Assembly (NCBI GenBank): GCA_902826615.1
Contig: CADEFN010000001.1
Span: 806,001-870,000, forward strand
Direction: 5' to 3'
Length of the DNA: 64,000 bases
From: an uncultured Gemmatimonadota bacterium
GTDB lineage: Bacteria > Gemmatimonadota > Gemmatimonadetes > Gemmatimonadales > Gemmatimonadaceae
In this document: piece after piece, positions 25,716 to 34,244 of the stretch
How the letters are laid out: every line of letters starts with the position of its first letter
How positions within the stretch are numbered: position 1 is the stretch's first letter
Notes under the pieces: model-generated
The model's database searches: none
The model's input: only the letters and a program-made list of their open reading frames with translations
Told to the model about the DNA's origin: nothing
Made by a program: the position numbers and the translations under genes

Positions 25716-26462
25716 ATGTGCCGCATGCCACGCCTCTATGATGATCTGGCCACCTGGTGGCCCCTGATGTCGGCCCCGGAGGACTACGCGGAAGAAGCGG
25801 AGTTCTACGGGGCTTCGCTTGTTGCGGCCTGCACAGTGCCGCCCCAAACGGTGCTCGAACTCGGAAGCGGGGGAGGCAACAATGCCTCGCACATGAAGAC
25901 GCGCTTCCGGCTCACCCTCGTTGATCCGTCGCCCGGGATGCTCGCCCACAGCCGAACGCTCAACCCGGAGTGTGAGCACATCGAGGGCGATATGCGCACC
26001 GTGCGACTGGGGCGGGAGTTTGACGCCGTATTCATCCACGACGCCATCTGCTACATGACCAGCGAGGACAAGCTCAGGCAGGCCGTGCATACGGCCTTTG
26101 TCCATTGCCGTCCTGGGGGAGGGGCCGTGTTCTGTCCGGACTATGTGCGCGAAAACTTCGTCCCGGGCGTTGAGGATGGTGGCCACGACGGCGCGGGCCG
26201 CTCGTTGCGGTATCTGGAGTGGATGACCGACCCCGACCCCGAGGATACGACCTACACGGTGGATTACGCCTACATGCTGCGTGAAGGCGATGGGTCGGTA
26301 CGGGTGGAGCACGACCGTCATCTGGAGGGGCTCTTTGCACGCGCGCGCTGGTTGACCCTGATCGCCGAGGCCGGCTTTGAGGTGAGTGCACTCCCGTTTG
26401 AGCATTCCGAACTCGAGCCTGGAGCACATGAGGTCTTTATCGGACGCAAACCCCGGCGATGA
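25716..26462 (+). CDS. SAM-dependent class I methyltransferase
   Basis: A 248-residue cytoplasmic enzyme. Motif I is VLELGSGGGNN (about residues 46-56), followed by LTLVDPSPGMLAHS (acidic end of strand 2), the GDMRTVRL motif, and FDAVFIHDAICYM after strand 4. The C-terminal part has a FEVSALPFEHSE strand pattern typical of small-molecule methyltransferases. A second ATG at 25725 could be the start. The substrate is unknown. It ends five bases before the amidohydrolase start, so the two may form an operon. Confidence 0.85.
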   Translation: MCRMPRLYDDLATWWPLMSAPEDYAEEAEFYGASLVAACTVPPQTVLELGSGGGNNASHMKTRFRLTLVDPSPGMLAHSRTLNPECEHIEGDMRTVRLGREFDAVFIHDAICYMTSEDKLRQAVHTAFVHCRPGGGAVFCPDYVRENFVPGVEDGGHDGAGRSLRYLEWMTDPDPEDTTYTVDYAYMLREGDGSVRVEHDRHLEGLFARARWLTLIAEAGFEVSALPFEHSELEPGAHEVFIGRKPRR

Positions 26463-26466
26463 GCCC

Positions 26467-27990
26467 ATGAACCACGAGCCATCGGGGTGTTTATGCGGCG
26501 AGCCCGAGCTGTCGCGCAGGGGATTTGTAGGGACCGCGGCTGCACTGCTGGCCCTTCCAGCGCTGCCGGAGCAGCCGCGCAGGTCGCTCCCACGCAAGCT
26601 CCCGCGCGACTTTGTGGTGGAGGCGTCGTGGGTGCTCGCACAACGCGGTGACGAGCAGGTCTTGCTGCGCGACGCGTCGGTGCGTGTACGCGGCAACGAC
26701 ATCGTGGAGGTGAGAGAAGGGCGTATCGCCGGCACCATGGCGCGCGTGAACGCCACGGGCCAACTCCTGCTCCCCGGCTTCATCTCAGGGCACACACACG
26801 CGGCATCGGGTTCACCCACCCGCGGCATCATCGAGGGTGGACGGTCGTATCAGCGCCCCCTCGAGCTGCTGGAGGCGCTGCCTGACGAGGACCTCGATGC
26901 CATCACCGCCTACAACATCGCCGAGCTCCTGCGTTCGGGGTGCACCTCCCATGTGGAGATGAGCCTCAGTCTGCGGCAGGCGCAGAGTTATGTGCGCGTG
27001 GCACGTCGCTGGCATGTGCGCGGCTTTCCGGGTGGAATGGTCCCCGGTACCGCGCGGCTCTTTCCCGTCTGGCGTCGCACCAGCGATCAGGTGCTCACCG
27101 ATTCCGTGCAGGACACGCTGCGAGAAATCGATGCGAACCGCCGCTTTGCCCTGCAGGTGAATGGCGCCGAAGAAGGGCTCATCCGTCCGATGATGGCACC
27201 GCACGCCACCGACACCCACACCCCCGAGACAATGCGGGCGGTGCTGGCCGCCGCACGAGAGATCGGCAATGGATTGCACATCCATCTGGCGCAGGGGGTG
27301 GGAGAAACCCGAACGGTGCAACGTCTGTGGGGAAAAACTCCCGTCGCCTGGCTCGAGGAACTCGGCGCGTTCTCGCAGCCTGTCTTTGGAGCACACATGA
27401 GTGGGGTGACACCACCCGACTGGGAGATCATGAAACGGCATGGCGCCGTGTACGCGCACTGTCCCAGTGGCGGCGGTGCCGGTGCATCGAGTGGATCGCA
27501 GCCATGGCCTGAGGCGCTCACCGCCGGCGTGTCAACAAACATCGGCATCGACACCCACTCCAACGATTACGTGGAGAACCTCAAGCAAGGGGTGATTTGT
27601 GGGCGCGCCCGGGCTCGTCTGCTCAACGGCGTCAGTCAGGCGGGACTCAAGCTGCCCACCATCCAGGATGCCGTCCGGGGTGCCACCCTTGGCGCCGCCA
27701 TCGGGCTCCGTCGCACAGACCTCGGCCGCATTGCGGTGGGGTGCAAGGCGGACATGACGTCGATTGACGTGAGCGGGTTGCTCGTCGGAGCGGGCGCTCC
27801 AGGCCCGGAGCCACTCAGCAATCTGTTGTACGCCAACGGGTTATCGGTGCGCCATGTCTTCACGCAGGGGTACGCACAGGTGCTCGATGGTGTGCTCGCG
27901 GTCGATGACGAAGCGGCAGTGGCTCGACGCGGCGGTGGGGCGGTGCGAAAGATCTGGGAGCAGCTCCAGGCGGAGCGCTGGTTCAGCTGA
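26467..27990 (+). CDS. Tat-exported amidohydrolase (TRZ/ATZ chlorohydrolase-like)
   Basis: A 507-residue metal-dependent hydrolase. I prefer ATG 26467; in-frame ATGs exist earlier at 26428 and 26386 but overlap the methyltransferase. LSRRGFVGTAAALLALPAL is a twin-arginine signal. Metal ligands: FISGHTHAAS (HxH), LHIHLAQG, FGAHMSG and NIGIDTHSND, in the order of the cytosine/guanine deaminase-like subfamily. The end, GRIAVGCKADMTSIDV, is also typical. Likely a secreted deaminase or hydrolase of heterocyclic compounds. The position directly after a methyltransferase suggests a shared pathway, but no substrate can be named. Confidence 0.85.
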   Translation: MNHEPSGCLCGEPELSRRGFVGTAAALLALPALPEQPRRSLPRKLPRDFVVEASWVLAQRGDEQVLLRDASVRVRGNDIVEVREGRIAGTMARVNATGQLLLPGFISGHTHAASGSPTRGIIEGGRSYQRPLELLEALPDEDLDAITAYNIAELLRSGCTSHVEMSLSLRQAQSYVRVARRWHVRGFPGGMVPGTARLFPVWRRTSDQVLTDSVQDTLREIDANRRFALQVNGAEEGLIRPMMAPHATDTHTPETMRAVLAAAREIGNGLHIHLAQGVGETRTVQRLWGKTPVAWLEELGAFSQPVFGAHMSGVTPPDWEIMKRHGAVYAHCPSGGGAGASSGSQPWPEALTAGVSTNIGIDTHSNDYVENLKQGVICGRARARLLNGVSQAGLKLPTIQDAVRGATLGAAIGLRRTDLGRIAVGCKADMTSIDVSGLLVGAGAPGPEPLSNLLYANGLSVRHVFTQGYAQVLDGVLAVDDEAAVARRGGGAVRKIWEQLQAERWFS

Positions 27991-28042
27991 AGCCTGCGGC
28001 TTCCGTCCTGCGTAGTATTGGTGTCCCCACACCAGAGTCACG

Positions 28043-28936
28043 ATGCCGATCAATCAGCAGGACGCAGAAACCATTGTGGCGGTCGCCGCGCTCGCCGCTG
28101 CCGCCGACGGCAACCAGAGCGACGCCGAGCGGTCCAACATTGCCCAGGCCGCGGAGCGCCTCGGGTTGTCCGCGAGCGACACGCGCCTGACGAGCAGCAT
28201 CGATGTCGCCGCGCTGGTGAAGGGGTTGTCGTCGGATGAAGCGAAGCTGGCGGCGTACGACACGGCCGCCGCGGTCTGTCAGGTTGACGGCCCTCCCAAT
28301 GCAGCCGAGTCGGCCTTCCTCACCTCGTTGTCGCAGGCGCTGGGCGCGGTTCCCGGCATTGCCGAAAGCGCCGCTGCGGCGAGCGCTGCGGCCAGCGCGG
28401 CGTCGACTCCCGGTGAATCGGCGACGGGTGATCTCGATCAGTACATCATGGATCAGGCGATGCTCACCGCGGCCTGCGAACTCCTTCCGCATCGGTTCTC
28501 ATCGTTAGGTATCCTCCCGCTGCAGCTGCGGATGGTGTACGCCATCGGGCAGCGTCACGGGCACGCCTTCGGCATGGATCAGGCAAAGGACCTGGCGGGA
28601 GTGCTCGGGATCGGCGCCGCGGGTCACTTCATGGAAGGGATCGTGCGGGGTGTGGTGGGCAAGGTTGCTGGCGGACTGCTCGGCGGCTTGTTAGGCAAGG
28701 CCAGCGGCGCGGCCACCGGCGTTGCCGTGACGTTTGGCACGACGTACGCGCTGGGTCACGCGGCCAACCAGTACTATGCGCAAGGACGCAAACTGAGCAC
28801 GGGCGATCTCAAGGCGCTTTTTACCCGGTTGCAGGGTGAGGCGAGCACCATGTACCCAAAGATCGAAAGTCGCATTCGCGACGTGGCCAGCGGCACCAAC
28901 ATCAGCTCGATTCTGGCCGGGGTCACGGGGAGGTAG
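28043..28936 (+). CDS. TerB-like / DUF697 protein
   Basis: A 297-residue protein in two parts. Residues 1-110 look like a TerB-type helical domain (DAETIVAVAALAAAADGNQSDAE..., with acidic D/E residues on helix ends). Residues ~140-290 match DUF697: ILPLQLRMVYAIGQRHGHAFGM, a Gly-rich hydrophobic hairpin (VVGKVAGGLLGGLLGKASG) and the YALGHAANQYYAQGRKLS segment. An Ala-rich linker (SAAAASAAASAAS) joins them. DUF697 hydrophobic regions are common next to GTPases and may insert in membranes. Role unknown; it may respond to envelope or metal stress. It contains two CGTTAGG-type motifs. Confidence 0.75.
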   Translation: MPINQQDAETIVAVAALAAAADGNQSDAERSNIAQAAERLGLSASDTRLTSSIDVAALVKGLSSDEAKLAAYDTAAAVCQVDGPPNAAESAFLTSLSQALGAVPGIAESAAAASAAASAASTPGESATGDLDQYIMDQAMLTAACELLPHRFSSLGILPLQLRMVYAIGQRHGHAFGMDQAKDLAGVLGIGAAGHFMEGIVRGVVGKVAGGLLGGLLGKASGAATGVAVTFGTTYALGHAANQYYAQGRKLSTGDLKALFTRLQGEASTMYPKIESRIRDVASGTNISSILAGVTGR

Positions 28937-29001
28937 CCGTGCACGTTCATCCCGTTGAGCCGCGACAGCTGCGTCTCACGCTCAAATGGGAGCAGTAGTG
29001 G

Positions 29002-29787
29002 TCAGGGTGTGAGCCTGATTTCGGCGAGCACCGGTTTGTGATCGGACGTAACGGGATCCGCGATGGCGCGCGCCACTCCGGGTCCCCACCGTCCGGCCGG
29101 TCCCACAAAAACAAAATCGATTTCCTTCACCGGCTCAGTGGATGAGAAGGTGAGTCTCGCATCGGGCGCTTTGGCAATTTCGGTGGCTCGCGCTCTGAAC
29201 AGAGCGATGGTGCGGGAGCCGGGTTCGTCGTTGAAGTCTCCGAGCAGCACAAAGGGACGCTTGAGGCTGTCCAGCCACGCGGAAAGCCGAAGCGCCTGCG
29301 AGTAGCGATAGCCGTCGTTCTGCACCCAGTCGAAGTGGACGTTGATCACACTGATGGTGTCGCCATGAGGGAGGCGCACATCGGCGACCAACGCCACTCT
29401 TGGCTCGTTGCCCACCGGCAACTGCACGACGTGTGTGGCCACGATGGGGTGTCGTGACAGGATGGCCAGTCCGTATCGGCCACCCTGGTAGTCCATGAAC
29501 GACCCGAAGGTGTGGACCATCCCCAGCGAGGCGCCGAGTGCGGCCGCCTCATCGACGTTGCCGCTCCGGATGACCTTTTCATCCACCTCCTGAAGCCCCA
29601 CCACATCGGGTGCGAGTGCGCGCAGTGCGGCAGCGCTGCGGTCAAGCCGCACCACCTCATCGGTTCCGCGACCATGCCGGATGTTGTACGACACCACGCG
29701 AAGTGGGTCGATGGGAGTGGTGCGCGGGGTGCGAGCGGAGTTGTGACAGGCCAGGGCGGCCAGGCCGAGTACCAAAGGGAGTCGCAT
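29002..29787 (-). CDS. Endonuclease/exonuclease/phosphatase-family lipoprotein
   Basis: A 261-residue lipoprotein (MRLPLVLGLAALAC, lipobox cysteine 14). It carries the full EEP motif set: LRVVSYNIRHG, VGLQEVDE, NVHFDW, LLGDFNDEPGS and TSDHKPVLAE. These coordinate Mg and hydrolyse phosphodiester or phosphomonoester bonds. Periplasmic location suggests nucleic-acid or sphingomyelin/inositol-phosphate substrates used for phosphate scavenging. It is divergent from the MATE gene, with only 29 bp between starts. Another EEP lipoprotein is encoded at 33208-34173, but the two are only distantly similar. Confidence 0.9.
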   Translation of the reverse strand: MRLPLVLGLAALACHNSARTPRTTPIDPLRVVSYNIRHGRGTDEVVRLDRSAAALRALAPDVVGLQEVDEKVIRSGNVDEAAALGASLGMVHTFGSFMDYQGGRYGLAILSRHPIVATHVVQLPVGNEPRVALVADVRLPHGDTISVINVHFDWVQNDGYRYSQALRLSAWLDSLKRPFVLLGDFNDEPGSRTIALFRARATEIAKAPDARLTFSSTEPVKEIDFVFVGPAGRWGPGVARAIADPVTSDHKPVLAEIRLTP

Positions 29788-29816
29788 CAGCCCAACTTGT
29801 CGTGCGCAGCGCGCAG

Positions 29817-31310
29817 ATGGGAGGCACGACCCTTCACGTCCGGCTGTTCGCAGTGTTGCTTACCGTACTCAGCCTCACCGCCTTCCCCCTGCCAGTGGCC
29901 GACGCTCCAAAACAGAAGAAGTTCGACCGATCCCTTGTGGAGGGTCCCATCGGTGGTGCGGTCTGGAAAATGGCCTGGCCCACGGTGCTCCAGAACATCC
30001 TCGGGGGGCTGCAAGGGATCATCGACCACGCCATGGTCGGTCACTACGTCGGGTATCGTGGCAACGCCGCGGTGGGTGTGTCGCTCCAGATCTTCATTGT
30101 CGTCATCGTCTTCGTGATGTCGATTTTCACGGGGATGGGCGTGCTGGTCTCGCGTGCGGCAGGCGCGGGCGACGCCCCAACGGTGAACCGCGTGGTGTAT
30201 CAGGGTTTTCTGGCTTCCATCGGGATGTCGGTGTTCTTTCTGGCGCCGATCGGCTGGTTCTCCGCACCGAGTCTGCTGCTGCTGGTGAACGCCGCCCCGG
30301 AAGTCCGGGCCGAGGCGCTGCCGTACCTGCGCATCATGCTGGTCGGTGGCATCTCCACCATGCTGTTTTTCATGCTTGGAGGTGCCCTCCGTGCCGCGGG
30401 CGACGCCAAGACACCGCTGCGGCTCGGTATCGCACTCACCCTGCTCAACGTCTGCCTCAACATCATCCTCATACGTGGGCTCGGGCCGATTCCGGCGTTA
30501 GGCACGGTGGGTGCGGCGCTGGGGACGGTCATCGCCGGACTCATCGTGAGCGGGGTGGGCTTCTGGCTGCTGCTGAATGGCCGTCTGGTGGTGGCCTGGC
30601 ATCGCAACATGGATTGGCGCCCGGACATGCGGATCATCAAGCAGCTCTTCAAGCTGGGGCTCCCCAGCGGACTGCAAGGCATCGCGATGAATGTGGCCGG
30701 AGTGCTGCTCCTGCGCTTCATCGGATCGCTCCCCAACAGCGGGCAGGCGCAGGCGGCCTACGCCATCGGATACACCGAGCTCTTCTCGTTCATCACCTGG
30801 ACCTCGGTCGGTCTCATGGGGGCCGCCGCCACCATTGCCGGGCAGAACCTTGGAGCCGAGAAGCCCGACCGCGCGGAGAAGTCGGTCTACGTTGCGGCGC
30901 GCTACGGGCTCGGGATCGCGGCTTTTGTCGGGACACTGTTCCTCGTCATGCCCGGTGTGCTCTACGGTTTGTTCGGAACGGAAGACCCTGTGGTGCTGAG
31001 CCTCGGCGCGCAGCTGCTGCGGTGGTTGAGTGTCTCGGGCCTCTTTATCACGGTGGCCCTGACCTTCACCGGTGGGTTGCAGGGCACGGGTGATACCAAG
31101 GCACCACTGTACATCTCGATTGTCTCGCAGATCGTGGTGCCCATCGGGCTCTGCACCATCCTGCAGAACACCACCGGGCTTACCCCGGGCGGCATCTGGC
31201 TGGCCATTCTGCTCGGCCATATCACTCGCGCGGTGCTGAGTGTCATGCGTTTCCGGCGGGGCAAGTGGCGCACCATCGATGTAGGGCTTCCGGCGCGCAG
31301 CGGGGCATGA
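29817..31310 (+). CDS. MATE family multidrug/Na+ antiporter
   Basis: A 497-residue transporter with about 12 membrane helices. The MATE hallmark is present in both halves: EGPIGGAVWKMAWPTVLQNILGGLQGIIDHAMVG, and a second bundle beginning IIKQLFKLGLPSGLQGIAMN. It exports cationic drugs or other toxic compounds in exchange for Na+ or H+. I start it at ATG 29817, which adds an N-terminal hydrophobic segment (FAVLLTVLSLTAFPLPV) not usual in MATE proteins; a later start is possible. Control by the nearby MarR regulator is plausible but unproven, since that gene lies downstream and convergent. Confidence 0.88.
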   Translation: MGGTTLHVRLFAVLLTVLSLTAFPLPVADAPKQKKFDRSLVEGPIGGAVWKMAWPTVLQNILGGLQGIIDHAMVGHYVGYRGNAAVGVSLQIFIVVIVFVMSIFTGMGVLVSRAAGAGDAPTVNRVVYQGFLASIGMSVFFLAPIGWFSAPSLLLLVNAAPEVRAEALPYLRIMLVGGISTMLFFMLGGALRAAGDAKTPLRLGIALTLLNVCLNIILIRGLGPIPALGTVGAALGTVIAGLIVSGVGFWLLLNGRLVVAWHRNMDWRPDMRIIKQLFKLGLPSGLQGIAMNVAGVLLLRFIGSLPNSGQAQAAYAIGYTELFSFITWTSVGLMGAAATIAGQNLGAEKPDRAEKSVYVAARYGLGIAAFVGTLFLVMPGVLYGLFGTEDPVVLSLGAQLLRWLSVSGLFITVALTFTGGLQGTGDTKAPLYISIVSQIVVPIGLCTILQNTTGLTPGGIWLAILLGHITRAVLSVMRFRRGKWRTIDVGLPARSGA

Positions 31311-31361
31311 GTCGGCGTGGCAGGTGCCCGCGCGCGCTGCGGTACCACATGAGCTGAAGGT

Positions 31362-31820
31362 TCAGGGCCGCTGAGCTGCGTGGTGCTCGCCGCTCGCAAT
31401 GAGCGTGCGCAAGAGCCGCTGCAGCGTGTGTAGTGACTCGGCACCCAGGACCGAACGATAGTGTGCGTCGATGTCGCGCTTGATGAGCCTGGCGTCCTCG
31501 GCAGCACGCACTCCCTTCGCCGTGAGATAGAGCACCCGCGCGCGCGCATCCTCGGGATCCGCCACACGTCTGACGATCCCATCCCGAACCAGTCCGTCGA
31601 CCAGCTGCTGCACCGCCTGCTTTGTCATCTCCGCACGTTCGGCGAGCACGCCTTGTTGTACGCCGCCGGGATCGAGATGCCGAAACAACTCGCCGCGTGC
31701 CTCGGCGTACCAGCCGTGCCCACGGTCGACCATGGCTGCCGTAAAGCGCTCCTTCCAGCGCGATGTCGCCAGCCACAGGTCCCAGCCCAGGTGCTCAACG
31801 AGGTCATCACGTCGTGCCAT
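31362..31820 (-). CDS. MarR-family transcriptional regulator
   Basis: A 152-residue regulator started at ATG 31820. The winged helix lies at about residues 50-115: GVLAERAEMTKQAVQQLVDGLVRDGIVRRVADPEDARARVLYLT, with the beta-wing arginines. Upstream helices and the C-terminal LHTLQRLLRTL helix form the dimer. An earlier ATG at 31847 would place the operator inside the gene, so 31820 is preferred. Two perfect GTCAAG-N3-CTTGAC palindromes in front of it are likely its own operators and would also control the divergent NTF2-like gene. Confidence 0.9.
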   Translation of the reverse strand: MARRDDLVEHLGWDLWLATSRWKERFTAAMVDRGHGWYAEARGELFRHLDPGGVQQGVLAERAEMTKQAVQQLVDGLVRDGIVRRVADPEDARARVLYLTAKGVRAAEDARLIKRDIDAHYRSVLGAESLHTLQRLLRTLIASGEHHAAQRP

Positions 31821-31842
31821 GCACAGTCCGGTCCGAGGTGTA

Positions 31843-31857
31843 GTCAAGATACTTGAC
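31843..31857. promoter_or_regulatory. MarR operator copy 1
   Basis: GTCAAG ATA CTTGAC is a perfect 6-3-6 palindrome, 23 bp upstream of the MarR start. Its spacing to copy 2 is 37 bp centre to centre, about 3.5 helical turns. Confidence 0.75.
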
Positions 31858-31879
31858 AGAAGACACGACCGAGAATATC

Positions 31880-31894
31880 GTCAAGGCACTTGAC
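31880..31894. promoter_or_regulatory. MarR operator copy 2
   Basis: GTCAAG GCA CTTGAC repeats the same 6-3-6 palindrome with a different centre. Conservation of the arms but not the centre is what a dimeric MarR protein would impose. It faces the NTF2-like gene at 32014 on the plus strand. Confidence 0.75.
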
Positions 31895-32013
31895 TAAATA
31901 GCGGTGCGGCGCGCCGCGGCGTGGTGGGCAGGCAGGTCGCGACAGCCTGCGAACCGTCCTCGCGGCAGGTACCGCCCGCACTCGTAGATCCACTCTCACC
32001 CACGGCTTCCCCC

Positions 32014-32439
32014 ATGACAAAAATCACGGAACTCCTCGCCCTGACGGCAACCATCACGCTTGCGGCGCCGCCTGAGGGGCAGGGAGACATCGAGCGCGCG
32101 GTGCGTTCTTACGCCGCCGCAGCAGACGCCCGCGACGTGGTCGCCCTCGAACGCGCCAGCAGCCCGGACATGCGAATCTCCTTCGTCGCCGACGGCGGTA
32201 AACCGGTCACCATTTCACGCGCAGACTTTGTGGCCCTGCTCCAGGCAGGGAAGGCAGGTGGTGTGACACGTACTGTTCAGATGCTCGGGACAGTGACCAA
32301 CGGGACCTTTGGTGCGGTGCACGTCATTCTGGTGAGCCCTTCGGCGACCTTCGACACCTTGTTCAGTCTGCTGAAGACAGATGCAGGATGGGTGGTAACC
32401 GGTGACGCGACCGTCGTCGTTCCGGCGCCAAAGCCGTGA
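32014..32439 (+). CDS. NTF2-like (lumazine-binding-like) small protein
   Basis: A 141-residue protein with the cone-shaped NTF2/SnoaL fold pattern: IERAVRSYAAAADARDVVALERASSPDMRISFV, then TISRADFVALLQAGK, TRTVQMLGTVTNGTFGAVHVILVS, and a final WVVTGDATVVV. I chose ATG 32014; upstream residues in the same frame look non-coding. It is most like the putative lumazine-binding (Lumazine_bd_2) group, whose members occur next to regulators and oxidoreductases. The short hydrophobic start (ITELLALTATITLAAP) may be a signal peptide. It is divergent from and probably regulated by the MarR gene. Confidence 0.7.
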   Translation: MTKITELLALTATITLAAPPEGQGDIERAVRSYAAAADARDVVALERASSPDMRISFVADGGKPVTISRADFVALLQAGKAGGVTRTVQMLGTVTNGTFGAVHVILVSPSATFDTLFSLLKTDAGWVVTGDATVVVPAPKP

Positions 32440-32561
32440 GCGGTCGCGCTCGGCAAGGCATGGCTGGTGATCATGGTACAGGTCAAGCCAAGCAGGGGTC
32501 GCGCGACGATGGATTCCGGCGCAACTTGAAGGCTCAACCTCTTGCCTGTGAGTTGCCTCTC

Positions 32562-33197
32562 ATGCGTTTTCCCGTTTTGGCAGTTGCGGTCGCGGTTCTC
32601 GGGCTTCCCGCGTCGGCGTCTGCGCAGAAGCCGAACTTCTTTCTCACCAGCGTCGGCCCGGGAAACGGCGCTGATCTGGGCGGACTCGAAGGGGCCGATC
32701 GGCATTGCGCTGAGCTGGCGAAGGCCGCCGGCATGACGGGCATGACGTGGCACGCCTACCTGAGTGCGGTGGCCGCCAATGGAAAGCCCGCCGTGAATGC
32801 GCGCGATCGCATTGGCAAAGGGCCCTGGTACAACGCCGTGGGCGTGATGATCGCGAAGGACCTGGACGAACTGCACAGCGAGGCGAGCAAAGCCGGCAAA
32901 GAGGGCAGTGTGACAGAGAAGGGCGCGAAGGTGAACGGTCGCGGCGATACGCCAAACACTCACGACATCCTCACGGGCTCGCGCATGGATGGCACGGTGG
33001 CCACCGACTCCGTGGACACCACCTGCCGCAACTGGACCAGTCGCGCCGAAGGAGCCGCCTGGGTTGGTCACCACGACCGGCAAGGCGGCGGTGCCAATCC
33101 CACCTCCTGGAACTCCGCGCATCCGTCGCGCGGGTGCAGCCAGGACAACCTGCGTGCGTCGGGCGGGGCGGGGCTCTTCTACTGTTTCGCCATCTAG
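32562..33197 (+). CDS. Secreted lectin-like (endostatin/C-type-lectin-like fold) protein
   Basis: A 211-residue exported protein with signal MRFPVLAVAVAVLGLPASASAQ. The mature part has SVGPGNGADLGGLEGADRHCAELA, RDRIGKGPWYNAVGVMIA, THDILTGSRMDG, TCRNWTSRAEG and GAGLFYCFA. These match a bacterial family annotated as lectin or collagenase-NC10/endostatin-like. Four conserved cysteines probably form two disulfides. Function is unknown; carbohydrate binding is likely. It starts 122 bp after the NTF2-like stop without a visible promoter. Confidence 0.75.
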   Translation: MRFPVLAVAVAVLGLPASASAQKPNFFLTSVGPGNGADLGGLEGADRHCAELAKAAGMTGMTWHAYLSAVAANGKPAVNARDRIGKGPWYNAVGVMIAKDLDELHSEASKAGKEGSVTEKGAKVNGRGDTPNTHDILTGSRMDGTVATDSVDTTCRNWTSRAEGAAWVGHHDRQGGGANPTSWNSAHPSRGCSQDNLRASGGAGLFYCFAI

Positions 33198-33207
33198 CCG
33201 AGGGTAC

Positions 33208-34173
33208 CTAACGCCAGGTGTACGAGCTCACCACCGGAAAGTGGTCGCTCGTCACCTGCGCGTAGCTGGAAATCACCTGGTCGAGCGCAATGGCGCGGGC
33301 CGATCCAGCGACGAACAACGCGCTCAGTTCATTGGTCACCAGGTGATGATCGATGGCCTCGCGGAAGCCGTCGGTGGTTGGTACGCGGGCGAGTGAAAGG
33401 GCGAGCGTTGGAAAGGCGTACCGCGTGGAGTCGGCGAGAAAGGCGAGGTAGGGTGTCCCTCGCGATGAGGTGATGGAGTTGTCGAGGTCGTCATTCCAGT
33501 CGCCGATCACGGTCACGCGCTGCGTGGGCCAGGTGGCATCGAGATAGGCCTTGAGCGCGATGGCGGCATTCGCCCGTCGTTGCCACGACTCCACATCGGT
33601 GAAGGCCTTCATGTGGAGCACCAGCACCACGAGGTCCTGAGTCCTCCCATTGATCGACACCCGCAGCGTGACTTCGAGTGGGGGACGGCCCGCAAACTCA
33701 AAATCGTTGGCCGCGAGCACCACACGGGCGCTCACGAGCGTCGCAAGGGAGCGTTTGAAGAGAATCCCCACTTTCTGCTCGCCGCGGCTGTAGGAACCCG
33801 GACCCCCCGTGACCCAATCCTCACCCGCCAGAAAGCCTGAGTAATCGGGAAGTGCAGCCTCCAGCGCATCCCACTGCGTCTGGCTCACAATTTCCTGCAC
33901 ACCGACGATGTCGAGGTTCATCCCGGCCATCGCCGACCGGACGGTCGACAGCTGCAGCGCCTCGTTTGCCGGGCCATTGCCCGCGTCGCCAAACCACTCG
34001 AGGTTCCAGGTGCCGATGTCGAGCGTGCTGGCCGATCCCACCGGAGTGATGCGCGCGGCCAGGGTGTCGGCGGGCGCGGTGACCGCGTCCGTCACACGCG
34101 TGGAGCGACAGGCCGTGAAGAGCAGCGCGGTCGCGAGGAGGTACGGTACGCCCTGCCGGCGTCTCAAGCACAT
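33208..34173 (-). CDS. Endonuclease/exonuclease/phosphatase-family lipoprotein
   Basis: A 321-residue lipoprotein (YLLATALLFTAC, lipobox cysteine at about 22). EEP motifs: LDIGTWNLEWFGD, DIVGVQEIVS, VLHMKAF, VIGDWNDDLDNS and SDHFPVVS. This version with NLEWFG and GDWNDD resembles secreted extracellular nucleases rather than the sphingomyelinase type. It likely degrades extracellular DNA or other phosphodiesters. Its stop codon TAG lies within a CGTTAGGT copy. It is convergent with the lectin-like gene, with only 10 bp between stops. Confidence 0.87.
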   Translation of the reverse strand: MCLRRRQGVPYLLATALLFTACRSTRVTDAVTAPADTLAARITPVGSASTLDIGTWNLEWFGDAGNGPANEALQLSTVRSAMAGMNLDIVGVQEIVSQTQWDALEAALPDYSGFLAGEDWVTGGPGSYSRGEQKVGILFKRSLATLVSARVVLAANDFEFAGRPPLEVTLRVSINGRTQDLVVLVLHMKAFTDVESWQRRANAAIALKAYLDATWPTQRVTVIGDWNDDLDNSITSSRGTPYLAFLADSTRYAFPTLALSLARVPTTDGFREAIDHHLVTNELSALFVAGSARAIALDQVISSYAQVTSDHFPVVSSYTWR

Positions 34174-34244
34174 GCGGGCAATCTATAACGCCATGGAGTT
34201 GAGCTCGCTGCTATCTTGTTCGGCGAACCGATCCTGATGAACAC

